Below, piece after piece: positions 8,092 through 16,329 of a stretch of DNA of 64,000 nucleotides. A program made the translations under genes and the position numbers. How positions within the stretch are numbered: the stretch's first letter is position 1; each line of letters opens with the position of its first letter. Under the pieces are notes generated by a model that was not told the origin of the DNA, ran no database searches, and was given only the letters and a program-made list of their open reading frames with translations. Source of the stretch: Ferranicluibacter quercicola (GTDB taxonomy: Bacteria; Pseudomonadota; Alphaproteobacteria; Rhizobiales; Rhizobiaceae); the NCBI RefSeq assembly GCF_021168455.1, contig NZ_JAJOZR010000002.1, forward strand, positions 186,001 through 250,000, read 5' to 3'.

Positions 8092-9537
8092 ATGCGCTTC
8101 GACACGGTGATCCGCCATGGAACGGTGGTGACGGCCTCCGATACGTTCAAGAGCGATATCGGCATCCGCGACGGCCGCATCGTGGCCCTTGCGGCCGAGC
8201 TGACGGACGCCGACGAGATCATCGATGCGACCGGTCTCCTCGTCCTTCCCGGCGGCATCGACAGCCATGTGCATCTCGACCAGCCCTCCGGCGACGGCAT
8301 CGTCATGGCCGACGATTTCGACAGCGGCACGCGCTCTGCCGCCATCGGCGGCAACACGACCGTCATGGCCTTCTGCATGCAGGAGAAGGGCCAGTCGCTG
8401 CGCGAGGCCCTGAAGATCTATCATGCGAAGGCGCAGGACAAATGCCATGTGGACGTGTCGTTCCACATGGTCATCACCGACCCGACGCCGGAGGTGCTCG
8501 GGCAGGAGGTGCCGGCACTGGTCGAAGACGGCTATACCTCGATGAAGGTCTTCATGACCTATGAGGGCCTGCGCCTGCGCGACGACGAGATCCTCGCCAC
8601 CCTCGACACGGCGCGGCGCACCGGTGCGCTCGTCATGGTCCACTGCGAGAACGAGGATGCCATCCGCTACCTCATCGGCCGTCACGAGGAGGAGGGGAAG
8701 TTCGCCCCGAAATTCCACGCGACGACCCGGCCGGTCGCGGCCGAGCGCGAGGCGACGCACCGCGCTCTGTCGCTTGCCGAAATCGTCGATGTGCCGATCG
8801 TGATCGTCCACGTCTCCAATCGCGAGGCGATGGAGGAGATCCGCCGTGCCCGCCAGCGCGGCCAGAAGATCGCGGGCGAAACCTGCCCGCAATATCTCAT
8901 GCTGACGGCGGACGATCTCGACCAGGATGCGCTCGAAGGCGCGAAATACGTCTGCTCGCCACCGCCGCGCGACAAGGCGAGCCAGGACGCCTGCTGGGAA
9001 GGCCTCGAACAGGGCGTCTTCGACCTGTTCTCCTCCGACCATTGCCCCTTCCGCTTCGATGATCCCGAAGGCAAGCTGAACGAGAAGGGCAAGCGCCATT
9101 TCCGCTGGATTCCGAACGGCATTCCGGGCGTCGCCACGCGCCTTCCCATCCTCTTTTCCGAAGGCGTCATGAAGGGCCGCATCGACCTCAACACCTTCGT
9201 CGCGGTGACGGCCACCAACCACGCCAAGCTCTATGGCCTCTATCCGCGCAAGGGCACCATCGCCATCGGCGCGGATGCCGATCTCGCGCTCTGGGACCCG
9301 GAAAAGCGCACGACGCTCACCAACGACCTGCTGCATCACGGCGCCGACTATACGCCTTACGAAGGCCTCGACATCCGGGGCTGGCCGATCCGCGTCATGC
9401 TGCGCGGCCGGACGATCGTCGAGGACGGCGAGCCTGCCGGGGACGACACGCCGACAGGCACCTATCTGTCGAGGGGCAAGTCCGCGCTGGTCCGGTCAGT
9501 GGGGGCCGATGCAGCCGCGATGGATCGTTCAGACTGA
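8092..9537 (+). CDS. hydA: Hydantoinase / dihydropyrimidinase family cyclic amidohydrolase
   Basis: A 481-residue TIM-barrel amidohydrolase that opens cyclic amides such as hydantoins or dihydropyrimidines to N-carbamoyl acids in the cytoplasm. All metal-site residues are present: His59 and His61 in HVHLD, the lysine to be carboxylated (Lys152 in SMKVFMTY), His184 in VHCEN, His240 in VHVSN and Asp316 in SSDHCPF. These align almost residue for residue with known D-hydantoinases. The ATG at 8092 follows AAGGAGAG. It is the last gene of the ABC/PLP operon. No N-carbamoylase, dihydropyrimidine dehydrogenase or racemase lies nearby, so the operon is not a standard pyrimidine or hydantoin pathway. 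Family is sure; natural substrate unknown. Confidence 0.93.
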   Translation: MRFDTVIRHGTVVTASDTFKSDIGIRDGRIVALAAELTDADEIIDATGLLVLPGGIDSHVHLDQPSGDGIVMADDFDSGTRSAAIGGNTTVMAFCMQEKGQSLREALKIYHAKAQDKCHVDVSFHMVITDPTPEVLGQEVPALVEDGYTSMKVFMTYEGLRLRDDEILATLDTARRTGALVMVHCENEDAIRYLIGRHEEEGKFAPKFHATTRPVAAEREATHRALSLAEIVDVPIVIVHVSNREAMEEIRRARQRGQKIAGETCPQYLMLTADDLDQDALEGAKYVCSPPPRDKASQDACWEGLEQGVFDLFSSDHCPFRFDDPEGKLNEKGKRHFRWIPNGIPGVATRLPILFSEGVMKGRIDLNTFVAVTATNHAKLYGLYPRKGTIAIGADADLALWDPEKRTTLTNDLLHHGADYTPYEGLDIRGWPIRVMLRGRTIVEDGEPAGDDTPTGTYLSRGKSALVRSVGADAAAMDRSD

Positions 9538-9548
9538 ACCTGACGGAC

Positions 9549-10463
9549 TCAGTGATCGCGATTGGCGACGAAGGCGGCGGCGTCGATCAGCGTTTCCGCC
9601 GCGTCGCCATAGGGTGAAAGGAGGGCGCTGGCCTCTGCCACCAGACGCGCGAGTTCGGCCTCGGCCCAGTCGGTGCCCCGGCGGGCGACCAAAGTCGCCT
9701 TGCCGCGGGCTTCGTCCTTGCCGGTCGCCTTGCCCATGGTCCGAGCGTCCGCCTTGAGGTCGAGCAGGTCGTCTGCAAGCTGGAAGGCGCGGCCGATGCG
9801 TTCGCCGAACTGGCGCAGGCGCGCGCGGTCCTCGGCGCCCGTGCCCGAGACGATCGCGCCGGCTTCGCAGGCAAACCGGATGAGCGCTCCGGTCTTCATG
9901 GCCTGGAGGGTGACGATGCCCTGTTCGTCGGGGGCGGCCGTTTCCGCTGCCAGATCGAGCGCCTGCCCGCCGGCCATGCCGCCGAGGCCCGAGGCGCGGG
10001 CGAGCGCGAGCACGAGCGCCGTCTTCACGGCATCGGGGAGCGTGGTTTCGGGCCCGGCCAGGATGTCGAAGGCAAGGGTCAGCAGGCTGTCGCCGGCGAG
10101 GATGGCATTCGCCTCGCCATAGGCGATGTGGACCGTCGGCTGGCCGCGGCGCAGGTCGTCGTCGTCCATGGCCGGCAGATCGTCGTGGACGAGGGAGTAG
10201 CAATGCACGCATTCGAGAGCGGCGGCGACCCGGATGGCGGCGTGCGCGTCTCCGCCGAACAGCGCCGTGCTTTCCATCACCAGAAAGGGGCGCAGCCGCT
10301 TTCCGCCGTTCAGCACGCCATGGCGCATGGCGGCGAGCAGTGCGGGCGGACGGGCGATCTCGTCGGGCGCGACCGCGTCGCTCAGGAGCGCTTCGAGGCA
10401 GGCGGTGACCTGGTCGGCACACCGGCGAAGTTGGGTATCGAAGGTCTGGGCAGCGGCGTTCAT
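9549..10463 (-). CDS. ispA: Farnesyl (polyprenyl) diphosphate synthase
   Basis: A 304-residue trans-isoprenyl diphosphate synthase. The first aspartate-rich motif lies in VHDDLPAMDDDDLRRG and the second in QLADDLLD; GGKRLRP near the N-terminus is the diphosphate-binding motif. Length and the CYSLVHDDLPAMD region fit bacterial IspA, which condenses IPP with DMAPP/GPP to farnesyl diphosphate for ubiquinone, undecaprenyl and hopanoid synthesis. The chosen ATG (10463) leaves out an unconserved extension that begins at 10508. The gene ends 11 bp from the convergent hydantoinase. The usual alphaproteobacterial partners xseB and dxs are not adjacent. Product chain length is inferred. Confidence 0.88.
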   Translation of the reverse strand: MNAAAQTFDTQLRRCADQVTACLEALLSDAVAPDEIARPPALLAAMRHGVLNGGKRLRPFLVMESTALFGGDAHAAIRVAAALECVHCYSLVHDDLPAMDDDDLRRGQPTVHIAYGEANAILAGDSLLTLAFDILAGPETTLPDAVKTALVLALARASGLGGMAGGQALDLAAETAAPDEQGIVTLQAMKTGALIRFACEAGAIVSGTGAEDRARLRQFGERIGRAFQLADDLLDLKADARTMGKATGKDEARGKATLVARRGTDWAEAELARLVAEASALLSPYGDAAETLIDAAAFVANRDH

Positions 10464-10573
10464 GGCGGCTCTTTGGCATGCGCGTGCGGCGTGTTCAATA
10501 AATTTCACCCGGAAGCGCGTCTCGACCGGGGACAGCGGTGAAAAGGACGTTCAAATCCGCCCGATCTTAGACT

Positions 10574-11566
10574 ATGACGGAAAGCGCGGATGGGGCGGCG
10601 GACGGGTTGATCAGTCGGGACGATCAGAGTTGGGATATCGTACCCGAACCACGTGAGCCAGAATCGCGGGGGCAAGACCTCCGTCAGCGCCCGCTCGCGG
10701 AAACGTGGGAGCCGGAGACCGCGGATGTCGGTCCGGCGAGCCCCGAGCCTCAGAGGAACGAGGTTCGCGCCGAAGACGCGCCCGTGCACGACGATGTCCG
10801 GTCGGATGCCGCACGACAGGACATGCGGGGTCCGCAGACAGGTGGAGATGAGGAACTGCCGTCAAACGCCAAACGAGGCATGTTCGCGCGGATCAGGCGC
10901 CGGTGGCGCCAGCTTCTCGTCATCGCGGTCGTCCTCTTCCTGCTGCCCTATGCCCTGATCATCCTCTATTCGCCGAATTTCGTGCATCCGGTCTCCTCGC
11001 TCATGCTGCGCGATCTGGCCCTTCTGCGCGGCTACGATCGGCAATGGGTGCCGTTCGAGAAGATTTCGCCCAATCTCGTGCAGTCGGTGATGATGTCGGA
11101 AGACGGGCAGTTCTGCATGCATGCCGGCGTCGACTGGGTGCAGATGCGCGGCGTGGTCGATGATGCACTGGAAGGCGAGCAGACGCGCGGCGCGAGCACC
11201 ATCCCCATGCAGACGGCGAAGAACCTGTTTCTCTGGAACGGCCGGTCCTTCGTGCGCAAGGCGATGGAACTGCCGCTGGCGCTCGCGGCCGATTTCGTCT
11301 GGACCAAGCGGCGGCTGATGGAGATCTATCTCAACATCGCCGAATGGGGCCCGGGCATCTATGGCGCGGAAGCCGCGGCCCAGCATCATTTCGGTGTGCC
11401 GGCCTCCAAGCTGACGCGGCGTCAGGCGGCGCTTCTGGCGGTGTCCCTGCCCAATCCCATCGACCGCAATGCCGGCAAGCCGGGCCGCGGCCTGCGGCGG
11501 CTGGCCTCCATGATCGAGCGGCGCGCCGGGGCGTCCGGCGAATACATCAAGTGCCTTTATCCCTGA
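10574..11566 (+). CDS. mtgA: Monofunctional biosynthetic peptidoglycan transglycosylase with long N-terminal extension
   Basis: A glycosyltransferase-51 enzyme that polymerises lipid II glycan strands in the periplasm. The catalytic Glu motif SEDGQFCMH, the RGASTIPMQTAKNLFLW motif and EIYLNIAEWGPGIYGAEAAA are all present. One membrane anchor is predicted at about 112-132, followed by the catalytic domain. MtgA is usually about 230 residues; the first 105 residues here are an acidic, Pro/Asp/Arg-rich, probably disordered cytoplasmic tail. The ATG at 10574 has no strong ribosome site. An internal ATG at 10880 (preceded by GAGG) would give a standard-length protein, so the true start is uncertain. 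Confidence 0.9.
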   Translation: MTESADGAADGLISRDDQSWDIVPEPREPESRGQDLRQRPLAETWEPETADVGPASPEPQRNEVRAEDAPVHDDVRSDAARQDMRGPQTGGDEELPSNAKRGMFARIRRRWRQLLVIAVVLFLLPYALIILYSPNFVHPVSSLMLRDLALLRGYDRQWVPFEKISPNLVQSVMMSEDGQFCMHAGVDWVQMRGVVDDALEGEQTRGASTIPMQTAKNLFLWNGRSFVRKAMELPLALAADFVWTKRRLMEIYLNIAEWGPGIYGAEAAAQHHFGVPASKLTRRQAALLAVSLPNPIDRNAGKPGRGLRRLASMIERRAGASGEYIKCLYP

Positions 11567-11637
11567 AATCACGGCTTTTCATTGGATGGGCTCCCCAGGG
11601 TCTGCTCTAAGCGTGAGCAGAGACCGGAGAATTGAGC

Positions 11638-12285
11638 ATGAGCGACCTCGTCCTGTATGTCGGCAACAAGAACTATTCCTCCTGGTCGCTGCGGCCGTGG
11701 CTCGCTCTCAAGGGCTGCGGCGTGCCGTTTGCCGATGTCGTCATTCCCTTCGATTTTCCGAATGGCAATCCGCGCTTCCGGGAAATCTCTCCGACGGGCC
11801 GGGTGCCCGTTCTGCACCATGGCGCGGTTCGCGTGTGGGAATCGCTCGCGATCATCGAATATGCCGCCGAGCTCTTCCCGGAGGCCGGCCTGTGGCCGGA
11901 GGATCGGGTCGATCGGGCCACGGCCCGCAGCCTCTCAATGGAAATGCTGGCGGGGTTCCGCGCGCTTCGCGGGGCCTGCCCGATGAACATCCGCCGCCCG
12001 GTCGGCGCGATCGCCCTGCCGGAGGGGGTGATGGAGGATGTCGCGCGGATCGAGACCATCTGGGCGGACGCGCTGGCCAGATCCGGCGGGCCGTTCCTGT
12101 TCGGCCGGTTCACCGCTGCGGATGCGATGTTCGCTCCGGTCGTCAACCGGCTGGAGATCTATGCGCTGACGCATAATCCGGTGTCGCTCGCCTATATGGC
12201 TGCCGTCAAGGCGCATCCGGCCTTTCTCGCCTGGCAGACGGATGCGCTGGCGGAAACCTGGGTCGTGCCGGAAGACGAAGCCTGA
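11638..12285 (+). CDS. Glutathione S-transferase family protein
   Basis: A 215-residue cytosolic protein with a thioredoxin-fold N-terminal half and a helical C-terminal half. NYSSWSLRPWL supplies the likely Ser/Tyr glutathione-activating region, and GRVPVLHH with VWESLAIIEYAAE is the classic cis-Pro plus Glu-Ser glutathione site. The ATG at 11638 follows CGGAGA; an in-frame TTG at 11632 is less likely. Substrate is unknown. It lies alone between mtgA and rpmF. Confidence 0.88.
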   Translation: MSDLVLYVGNKNYSSWSLRPWLALKGCGVPFADVVIPFDFPNGNPRFREISPTGRVPVLHHGAVRVWESLAIIEYAAELFPEAGLWPEDRVDRATARSLSMEMLAGFRALRGACPMNIRRPVGAIALPEGVMEDVARIETIWADALARSGGPFLFGRFTAADAMFAPVVNRLEIYALTHNPVSLAYMAAVKAHPAFLAWQTDALAETWVVPEDEA

Positions 12286-12337
12286 GCGTGCCGTTTTCGA
12301 AAGTTCGCAATGCCTGGGCAAAAAAAACCTGTGGGGT

Positions 12338-12367
12338 CTGGCCAAGATGGCATCCGGCATGTATAAG
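12338..12367 (+). promoter_or_regulatory. Possible rpmF promoter
   Basis: CTGGCC at 12338-12343 and TATAAG at 12362-12367 are separated by 18 bases, about 90 bp upstream of rpmF. The -10 box is good and the -35 box weak. Confidence 0.3.
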
Positions 12368-12458
12368 CCCGGCCAATTCCGAGATTGAAACGCCTTCATC
12401 CCGGCCCGTTCAACGGTCCGCAGACTGGTGGTTTCCCCCGATACGTGGAGTGTTTGAA

Positions 12459-12641
12459 ATGGCTGTTCCTAAGAGAAAAACGAGCCCGTCGAAGCGCGGC
12501 ATGCGCCGTTCCGCAGACGCGCTGAAGACCCCGACCTACATCGAAGACAAGAACTCCGGTGAACTGCGTCGCCCGCATCACATCGACATGAAGACCGGCA
12601 TGTACCGCGGTCGTCAGGTTCTGACGCCGAAGGCAAGCTGA
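12459..12641 (+). CDS. rpmF: 50S ribosomal protein L32
   Basis: A 60-residue ribosomal protein beginning MAVPKRKTSPSKRGMRRS, the invariant L32 N-terminus, with the basic LRRPHHID segment in the middle. The alphaproteobacterial form lacks the zinc cysteines found in some phyla, as here. GTGGAG lies about 10 bases before the ATG. In many bacteria rpmF precedes plsX; here it stands alone and is followed by a strong terminator at 12714-12743. Confidence 0.97.
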   Translation: MAVPKRKTSPSKRGMRRSADALKTPTYIEDKNSGELRRPHHIDMKTGMYRGRQVLTPKAS

Positions 12642-12713
12642 TCGTCTTCCCGTCCCGCAGGTGCCCTCTGGGCGAGGCTGCGGACGGGTGGTCGAGACGA
12701 CCGACATTCAGGA

Positions 12714-12743
12714 AAAGGCTGGCCGTCGCGCCGGCCTTTTTCG
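12714..12743 (+). terminator. Rho-independent terminator after rpmF
   Basis: AAAGGCTGGC pairs with GCCGGCCTTT across a six-base loop, one T-G wobble, and runs into TTTTTC. Confidence 0.8.
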
Positions 12744-12892
12744 CGTTTCGGTGATGCCGGTATCCTGCCTATCGGTCGCAGGTCCATCGCGCAAAGCCGG
12801 CCGCTGCCTTGATTGCCGCACATCGCTGGTTCATACCGGCGGCGAGGCCTTGCACGCGGGCCGACGATGTCGCCAGCCCCAGGAACCATGAC

Positions 12893-13300
12893 ATGCTCGC
12901 TTCCATCCCGCTCCTGATCCTGCCGTTCGCGCTCTACAACCTCGCCATGACGGGGGCTCTCGGGGCGGGCGGTGTCGCGGTGTTCGAGGAGACCGTGACG
13001 AGCCTTGCGATGCTGTCCGGTGCCACGTGGCGCATGAGCGTCGGCGATCTCCTGATCGTCGGCAGTCTCGTTCTCCTGTTCGTGGAGATCCTCAAGGCCA
13101 CCCGAACGAGCGCCAAGACGCTGGTCGATCACATCCTGTCGATGGTGCTCTTCATCGTCTTTCTGGTCGAGTTTCTGCTGGCGGCGGGGGCGGCGACCGA
13201 CGTCTTCTTCATCCTGATGGCGATCAGCTTCATCGACGTCATCGCCGGCTTCACCATCTCGATGCGCACTGCCGGGCGTGACGTGTCGATCGGGCTCTGA
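12893..13300 (+). CDS. Small integral membrane protein, function unknown
   Basis: A 135-residue protein with four hydrophobic stretches at about 4-24, 53-68, 82-102 and 106-122, and a Lys/Arg-containing loop (KATRTSAKT) between the second and third. The ATG at 12893 is preceded by AGGAA; a longer frame begins at 12809 without membrane character. I do not recognise a named family. It lies between rpmF and the convergent phaR; neighbours give no clear clue. Confidence 0.75.
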   Translation: MLASIPLLILPFALYNLAMTGALGAGGVAVFEETVTSLAMLSGATWRMSVGDLLIVGSLVLLFVEILKATRTSAKTLVDHILSMVLFIVFLVEFLLAAGAATDVFFILMAISFIDVIAGFTISMRTAGRDVSIGL

Positions 13301-13369
13301 CGGCTCCGGCAGGGGAACAAGGGACGGCAAGCCGATGGAACCGCCGTCCGTTCCGACGGACGCGTGATC

Positions 13370-13951
13370 TCAGGTCAGATTCTCGAGCTTGCTCTGGAGC
13401 GCGCGCAGCTGCTCCTTCAGTTCGTCGATGTCCTTGGCCTCGGCCTTGCGCGGTTCGCGCACCTGCGGGGCTGCGGCCATGAAGGGCGAAAACATCTGCA
13501 TGGCCTGGTGGAACATCTCGGTGTTGCGCTTGACCTGTTCCTCGACCAGTTGCAGCGGCACCTGAAGGTTCTTGCTCAGAGGCGTATCGCCGAAGGCCTT
13601 GCCGATCTGCTCGCGCATCTGCACCTGCTGATCGGTGAAGGCCTGCATGGAATGTTCGAGATAGCTCGGCACGACCGCCTGCATCTGGTCGCCGTAAAAG
13701 GCGATGAGCTGGCGCAGGAAGGAGATCGGCAGGAGCGTATTGCCGGTCTTGCTTTCCTGCTCGAAGATGATCTGCGTCAGGACGGAATGGGTGATGTCCT
13801 CCCCGCTCTTGGCGTCCTGGACGTTGAACTCCTCCCCCTTCTTGACCATGACCGCGAGATCGTCGAGCGTGACGTAGGTGCTCGTTCCCGTGTTGTAGAG
13901 CCGGCGGTTGGCGTATTTCTTGATAACGATCTGCCCGTCTTGCTTCGCCAT
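13370..13951 (-). CDS. phaR: Polyhydroxyalkanoate synthesis repressor PhaR
   Basis: A 193-residue DNA-binding regulator. The N-terminal PHB/PHA accumulation domain is unmistakable: IVIKKYANRRLYNTGTSTYVTL, then ITHSVLTQIIFEQESK. The second half is helical, with a leucine-rich C-terminal coiled coil (EAKDIDELKEQLRALQSKLE). PhaR represses phasin and related genes and is titrated off DNA by nascent polymer granules. It is divergent from phaAB, fitting local control of PHB synthesis. Confidence 0.95.
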   Translation of the reverse strand: MAKQDGQIVIKKYANRRLYNTGTSTYVTLDDLAVMVKKGEEFNVQDAKSGEDITHSVLTQIIFEQESKTGNTLLPISFLRQLIAFYGDQMQAVVPSYLEHSMQAFTDQQVQMREQIGKAFGDTPLSKNLQVPLQLVEEQVKRNTEMFHQAMQMFSPFMAAAPQVREPRKAEAKDIDELKEQLRALQSKLENLT

Positions 13952-14174
13952 CAGGGTCTCCTCCCCAAATTGCTGTTTTTATAGCATTTCATGAGGATAT
14001 GCGGAAATCGCGCCATAAGACAATCTCTTTGTGCGCTGCAGTGATCACGCTCGCGTAACGACGTGCAGCTTTCCCCCACTTACACTTTGACTTGCGCGCG
14101 AACCTCGTTCAGTCTTGGCTCACGAAGGGGTCTCGCCAGCCGGATCCGATTGCATTCTCAGGGAGGAGACCGTG

Positions 14175-15356
14175 ATGAGCACACCATCCATCGTCATCGC
14201 CAGCGCGGGCCGGACGGCCGTCGGCGCGTTCAATGGGTCCTTTGCCAATACGCCGGCCCACGCGCTCGGTGCCGCCGTGATCAAGGGTGTTCTGGCGCGC
14301 GCCGGCCTCGAGGCGGCCGAGGTGGACGAGGTTATCCTCGGGCAGGTGCTTTCGGCAGGCGAGGGGCAGAACCCGGCGCGGCAGGCGGCCATGAAGGCGG
14401 GCGTGCCGCAGGAGAAGACGGCCTGGGGCATGAACCAGCTCTGCGGCTCCGGCCTGCGCGCGGTCGCGCTCGGCATGCAGCAGATCGCCACCGGCGACGC
14501 GTCCGTCATCGTGGCCGGCGGCATGGAGTCCATGTCCATGGCGCCGCACTGCGCGCATCTGCGCTCGGGCGTGAAGATGGGCGACTTCAAGATGGTCGAT
14601 ACCATGATCAAGGACGGCCTGACGGACGCGTTCCATGGCTACCACATGGGCGTGACCGCCGAAAACATCGCCAAGAGGTGGCAGCTGTCGCGCGACGATC
14701 AGGACCAGTTCGCCCTCGGCTCGCAGAACAAGGCGGAAGCCGCCCAGAAGGCCGGCCGCTTCGTCGATGAAATCATTCCCTTCGTCGTCTCCACGCGCAA
14801 GGGCGACGTGACCGTCGACAGCGACGAGTATATCCGCCATGGCGCGACGATCGAGAGCATGGCGAAGCTGCGCCCGGCCTTCGACAAGGAAGGCACCGTG
14901 ACCGCCGCCAATGCCTCCGGCCTCAATGACGGGGCGGCGGCAACGCTTCTGATGAGCGAGCAGGAAGCCGCGCGCCGCGGCATCACGCCGCTTGCCCGCA
15001 TCGCCTCCTGGGCGACGGCCGGCGTCGATCCGCAGATCATGGGCACGGGCCCGATCCCGGCGTCGCGCAAGGCTCTGGAGAAGGCCGGCTGGTCCGCATC
15101 CGATCTCGATCTCGTGGAAGCCAACGAGGCCTTTGCCGCGCAGGCCTGCGCCGTCAACAAGGATCTTGGCTGGGACACCTCGATCGTCAACGTCAACGGC
15201 GGTGCGATCGCCATCGGCCATCCGATCGGCGCCTCGGGCGCGCGCATCCTCAACACGCTGCTGTTCGAGATGAAGCGCCGCGGCGCCAAGCGCGGCCTTG
15301 CCACGCTCTGCATCGGCGGCGGCATGGGCATCGCGCTCTGCGTCGAGGGTCTTTGA
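14175..15356 (+). CDS. phaA: Acetyl-CoA C-acetyltransferase (beta-ketothiolase)
   Basis: A 393-residue thiolase condensing two acetyl-CoA to acetoacetyl-CoA, the first step of polyhydroxybutyrate synthesis. The acyl-accepting cysteine is in NQLCGSGLRA, the catalytic His in GGAIAIGHPIGASGARI and the second Cys in LCIGGGMGIAL. The ATG at 14175 follows GGGAGGAG; an extended frame to 14115 is unlikely. It is followed 111 bp later by phaB, with a hairpin between them. The synthase gene phaC is not in this window, as is usual in rhizobia. Confidence 0.95.
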   Translation: MSTPSIVIASAGRTAVGAFNGSFANTPAHALGAAVIKGVLARAGLEAAEVDEVILGQVLSAGEGQNPARQAAMKAGVPQEKTAWGMNQLCGSGLRAVALGMQQIATGDASVIVAGGMESMSMAPHCAHLRSGVKMGDFKMVDTMIKDGLTDAFHGYHMGVTAENIAKRWQLSRDDQDQFALGSQNKAEAAQKAGRFVDEIIPFVVSTRKGDVTVDSDEYIRHGATIESMAKLRPAFDKEGTVTAANASGLNDGAAATLLMSEQEAARRGITPLARIASWATAGVDPQIMGTGPIPASRKALEKAGWSASDLDLVEANEAFAAQACAVNKDLGWDTSIVNVNGGAIAIGHPIGASGARILNTLLFEMKRRGAKRGLATLCIGGGMGIALCVEGL

Positions 15357-15375
15357 GGAGGGCTCTTTGCGACAA

Positions 15376-15402
15376 GGCCGGCACCGAGCCGGCCATTTCC
15401 TT
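15376..15402 (+). terminator. Hairpin between phaA and phaB
   Basis: GGCCGGC and GCCGGCC form a perfect 7-bp stem with a five-base loop, followed by ATTTCCTTT. It could partly terminate or stabilise the phaA message; the T-tract is interrupted. Confidence 0.5.
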
Positions 15403-15467
15403 TCATCGCTGTCGGCCGGGATCATACGAGATACGTTGAAGATAAGAACAATTGAGGGAGGACGTGC

Positions 15468-16193
15468 ATGAGCAGGGTTGCCTTGGTAACGGGTGGAACG
15501 CGCGGCATCGGCGCGGCCATTTCGATTGCGCTCAAGGGTGCCGGTTATCGCGTGGCGGCGAACTATGCCGGCAATGAGGAAAAGGCGCAGGCCTTCTCCG
15601 ACGTCACGGGCATTCCGGTCTTCAAATGGGACGTCTCGGACTATGCGAGCTGCGCGGCAGGTGCCGCCACGATCGAGGAGGCGCTCGGGCCGGTCGAGGT
15701 TCTCGTCAACAATGCGGGCATCACCCGTGACGCCATGTTCCACAAGATGACGCCGTCGCAGTGGAACGAGGTCGTGAACGTCAACCTGAACGGCCTCTTC
15801 AACATGACGCATCCGGTGTGGTCGGGCATGCGGGACCGCAATTTCGGCCGCGTCGTCAATATCTCCTCGATCAACGGGCAGAAGGGCCAGATGGGCCAGG
15901 CCAACTATTCCGCCAGCAAGGCCGGCGACATCGGCTTCACCAAGGCGCTCGCGCAGGAAGGTGCCGCCAAGGGCATCACCGTCAATGCCATTTGTCCCGG
16001 CTATATCGGCACGGAGATGGTGCGCGCGGTGCCGGAAAAGGTGCTGAACGAGCGGATCATCCCGCAGATCCCCGTCGGCCGGCTGGGCGAGCCCGAGGAG
16101 GTGGCACGCTGCGTGGTGTTCCTCGCCTCCGACGATGCCGGCTTCATCACCGGTTCGACGCTGTCGGCGAATGGCGGGCAGTTCTTCGTCTGA
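15468..16193 (+). CDS. phaB: Acetoacetyl-CoA reductase
   Basis: A 241-residue short-chain dehydrogenase reducing acetoacetyl-CoA to (R)-3-hydroxybutyryl-CoA with NADPH. The cofactor motif is TGGTRGIG (residues 8-15), NNAGITRD follows, and the active site is Ser in NISSINGQKGQ with YSASKAG. The GQKGQMGQANYSASK stretch is characteristic of PhaB rather than FabG. GGGAGGA precedes the ATG. It functions with phaA upstream. Confidence 0.94.
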   Translation: MSRVALVTGGTRGIGAAISIALKGAGYRVAANYAGNEEKAQAFSDVTGIPVFKWDVSDYASCAAGAATIEEALGPVEVLVNNAGITRDAMFHKMTPSQWNEVVNVNLNGLFNMTHPVWSGMRDRNFGRVVNISSINGQKGQMGQANYSASKAGDIGFTKALAQEGAAKGITVNAICPGYIGTEMVRAVPEKVLNERIIPQIPVGRLGEPEEVARCVVFLASDDAGFITGSTLSANGGQFFV

Positions 16194-16329
16194 GAAATCG
16201 CGTCCATCGCGCCGCGACGGACGGTCTTTTTGCCCGCGCGGCCTTGTGTTTCCTGTGCCGCGTGGTCATGTGTGTCGCGCTGCGGACGCTTTGCCGTTTG
16301 CCGCCCATACAATGCGCAAGGTCTGAAAC

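Noticed and set aside
6168..8378. 736-codon minus-strand frame opposite the ABC ATPase, PLP enzyme and hydantoinase
   Set aside because: It spans three genes with intact motifs on the plus strand and has no recognisable domain itself.
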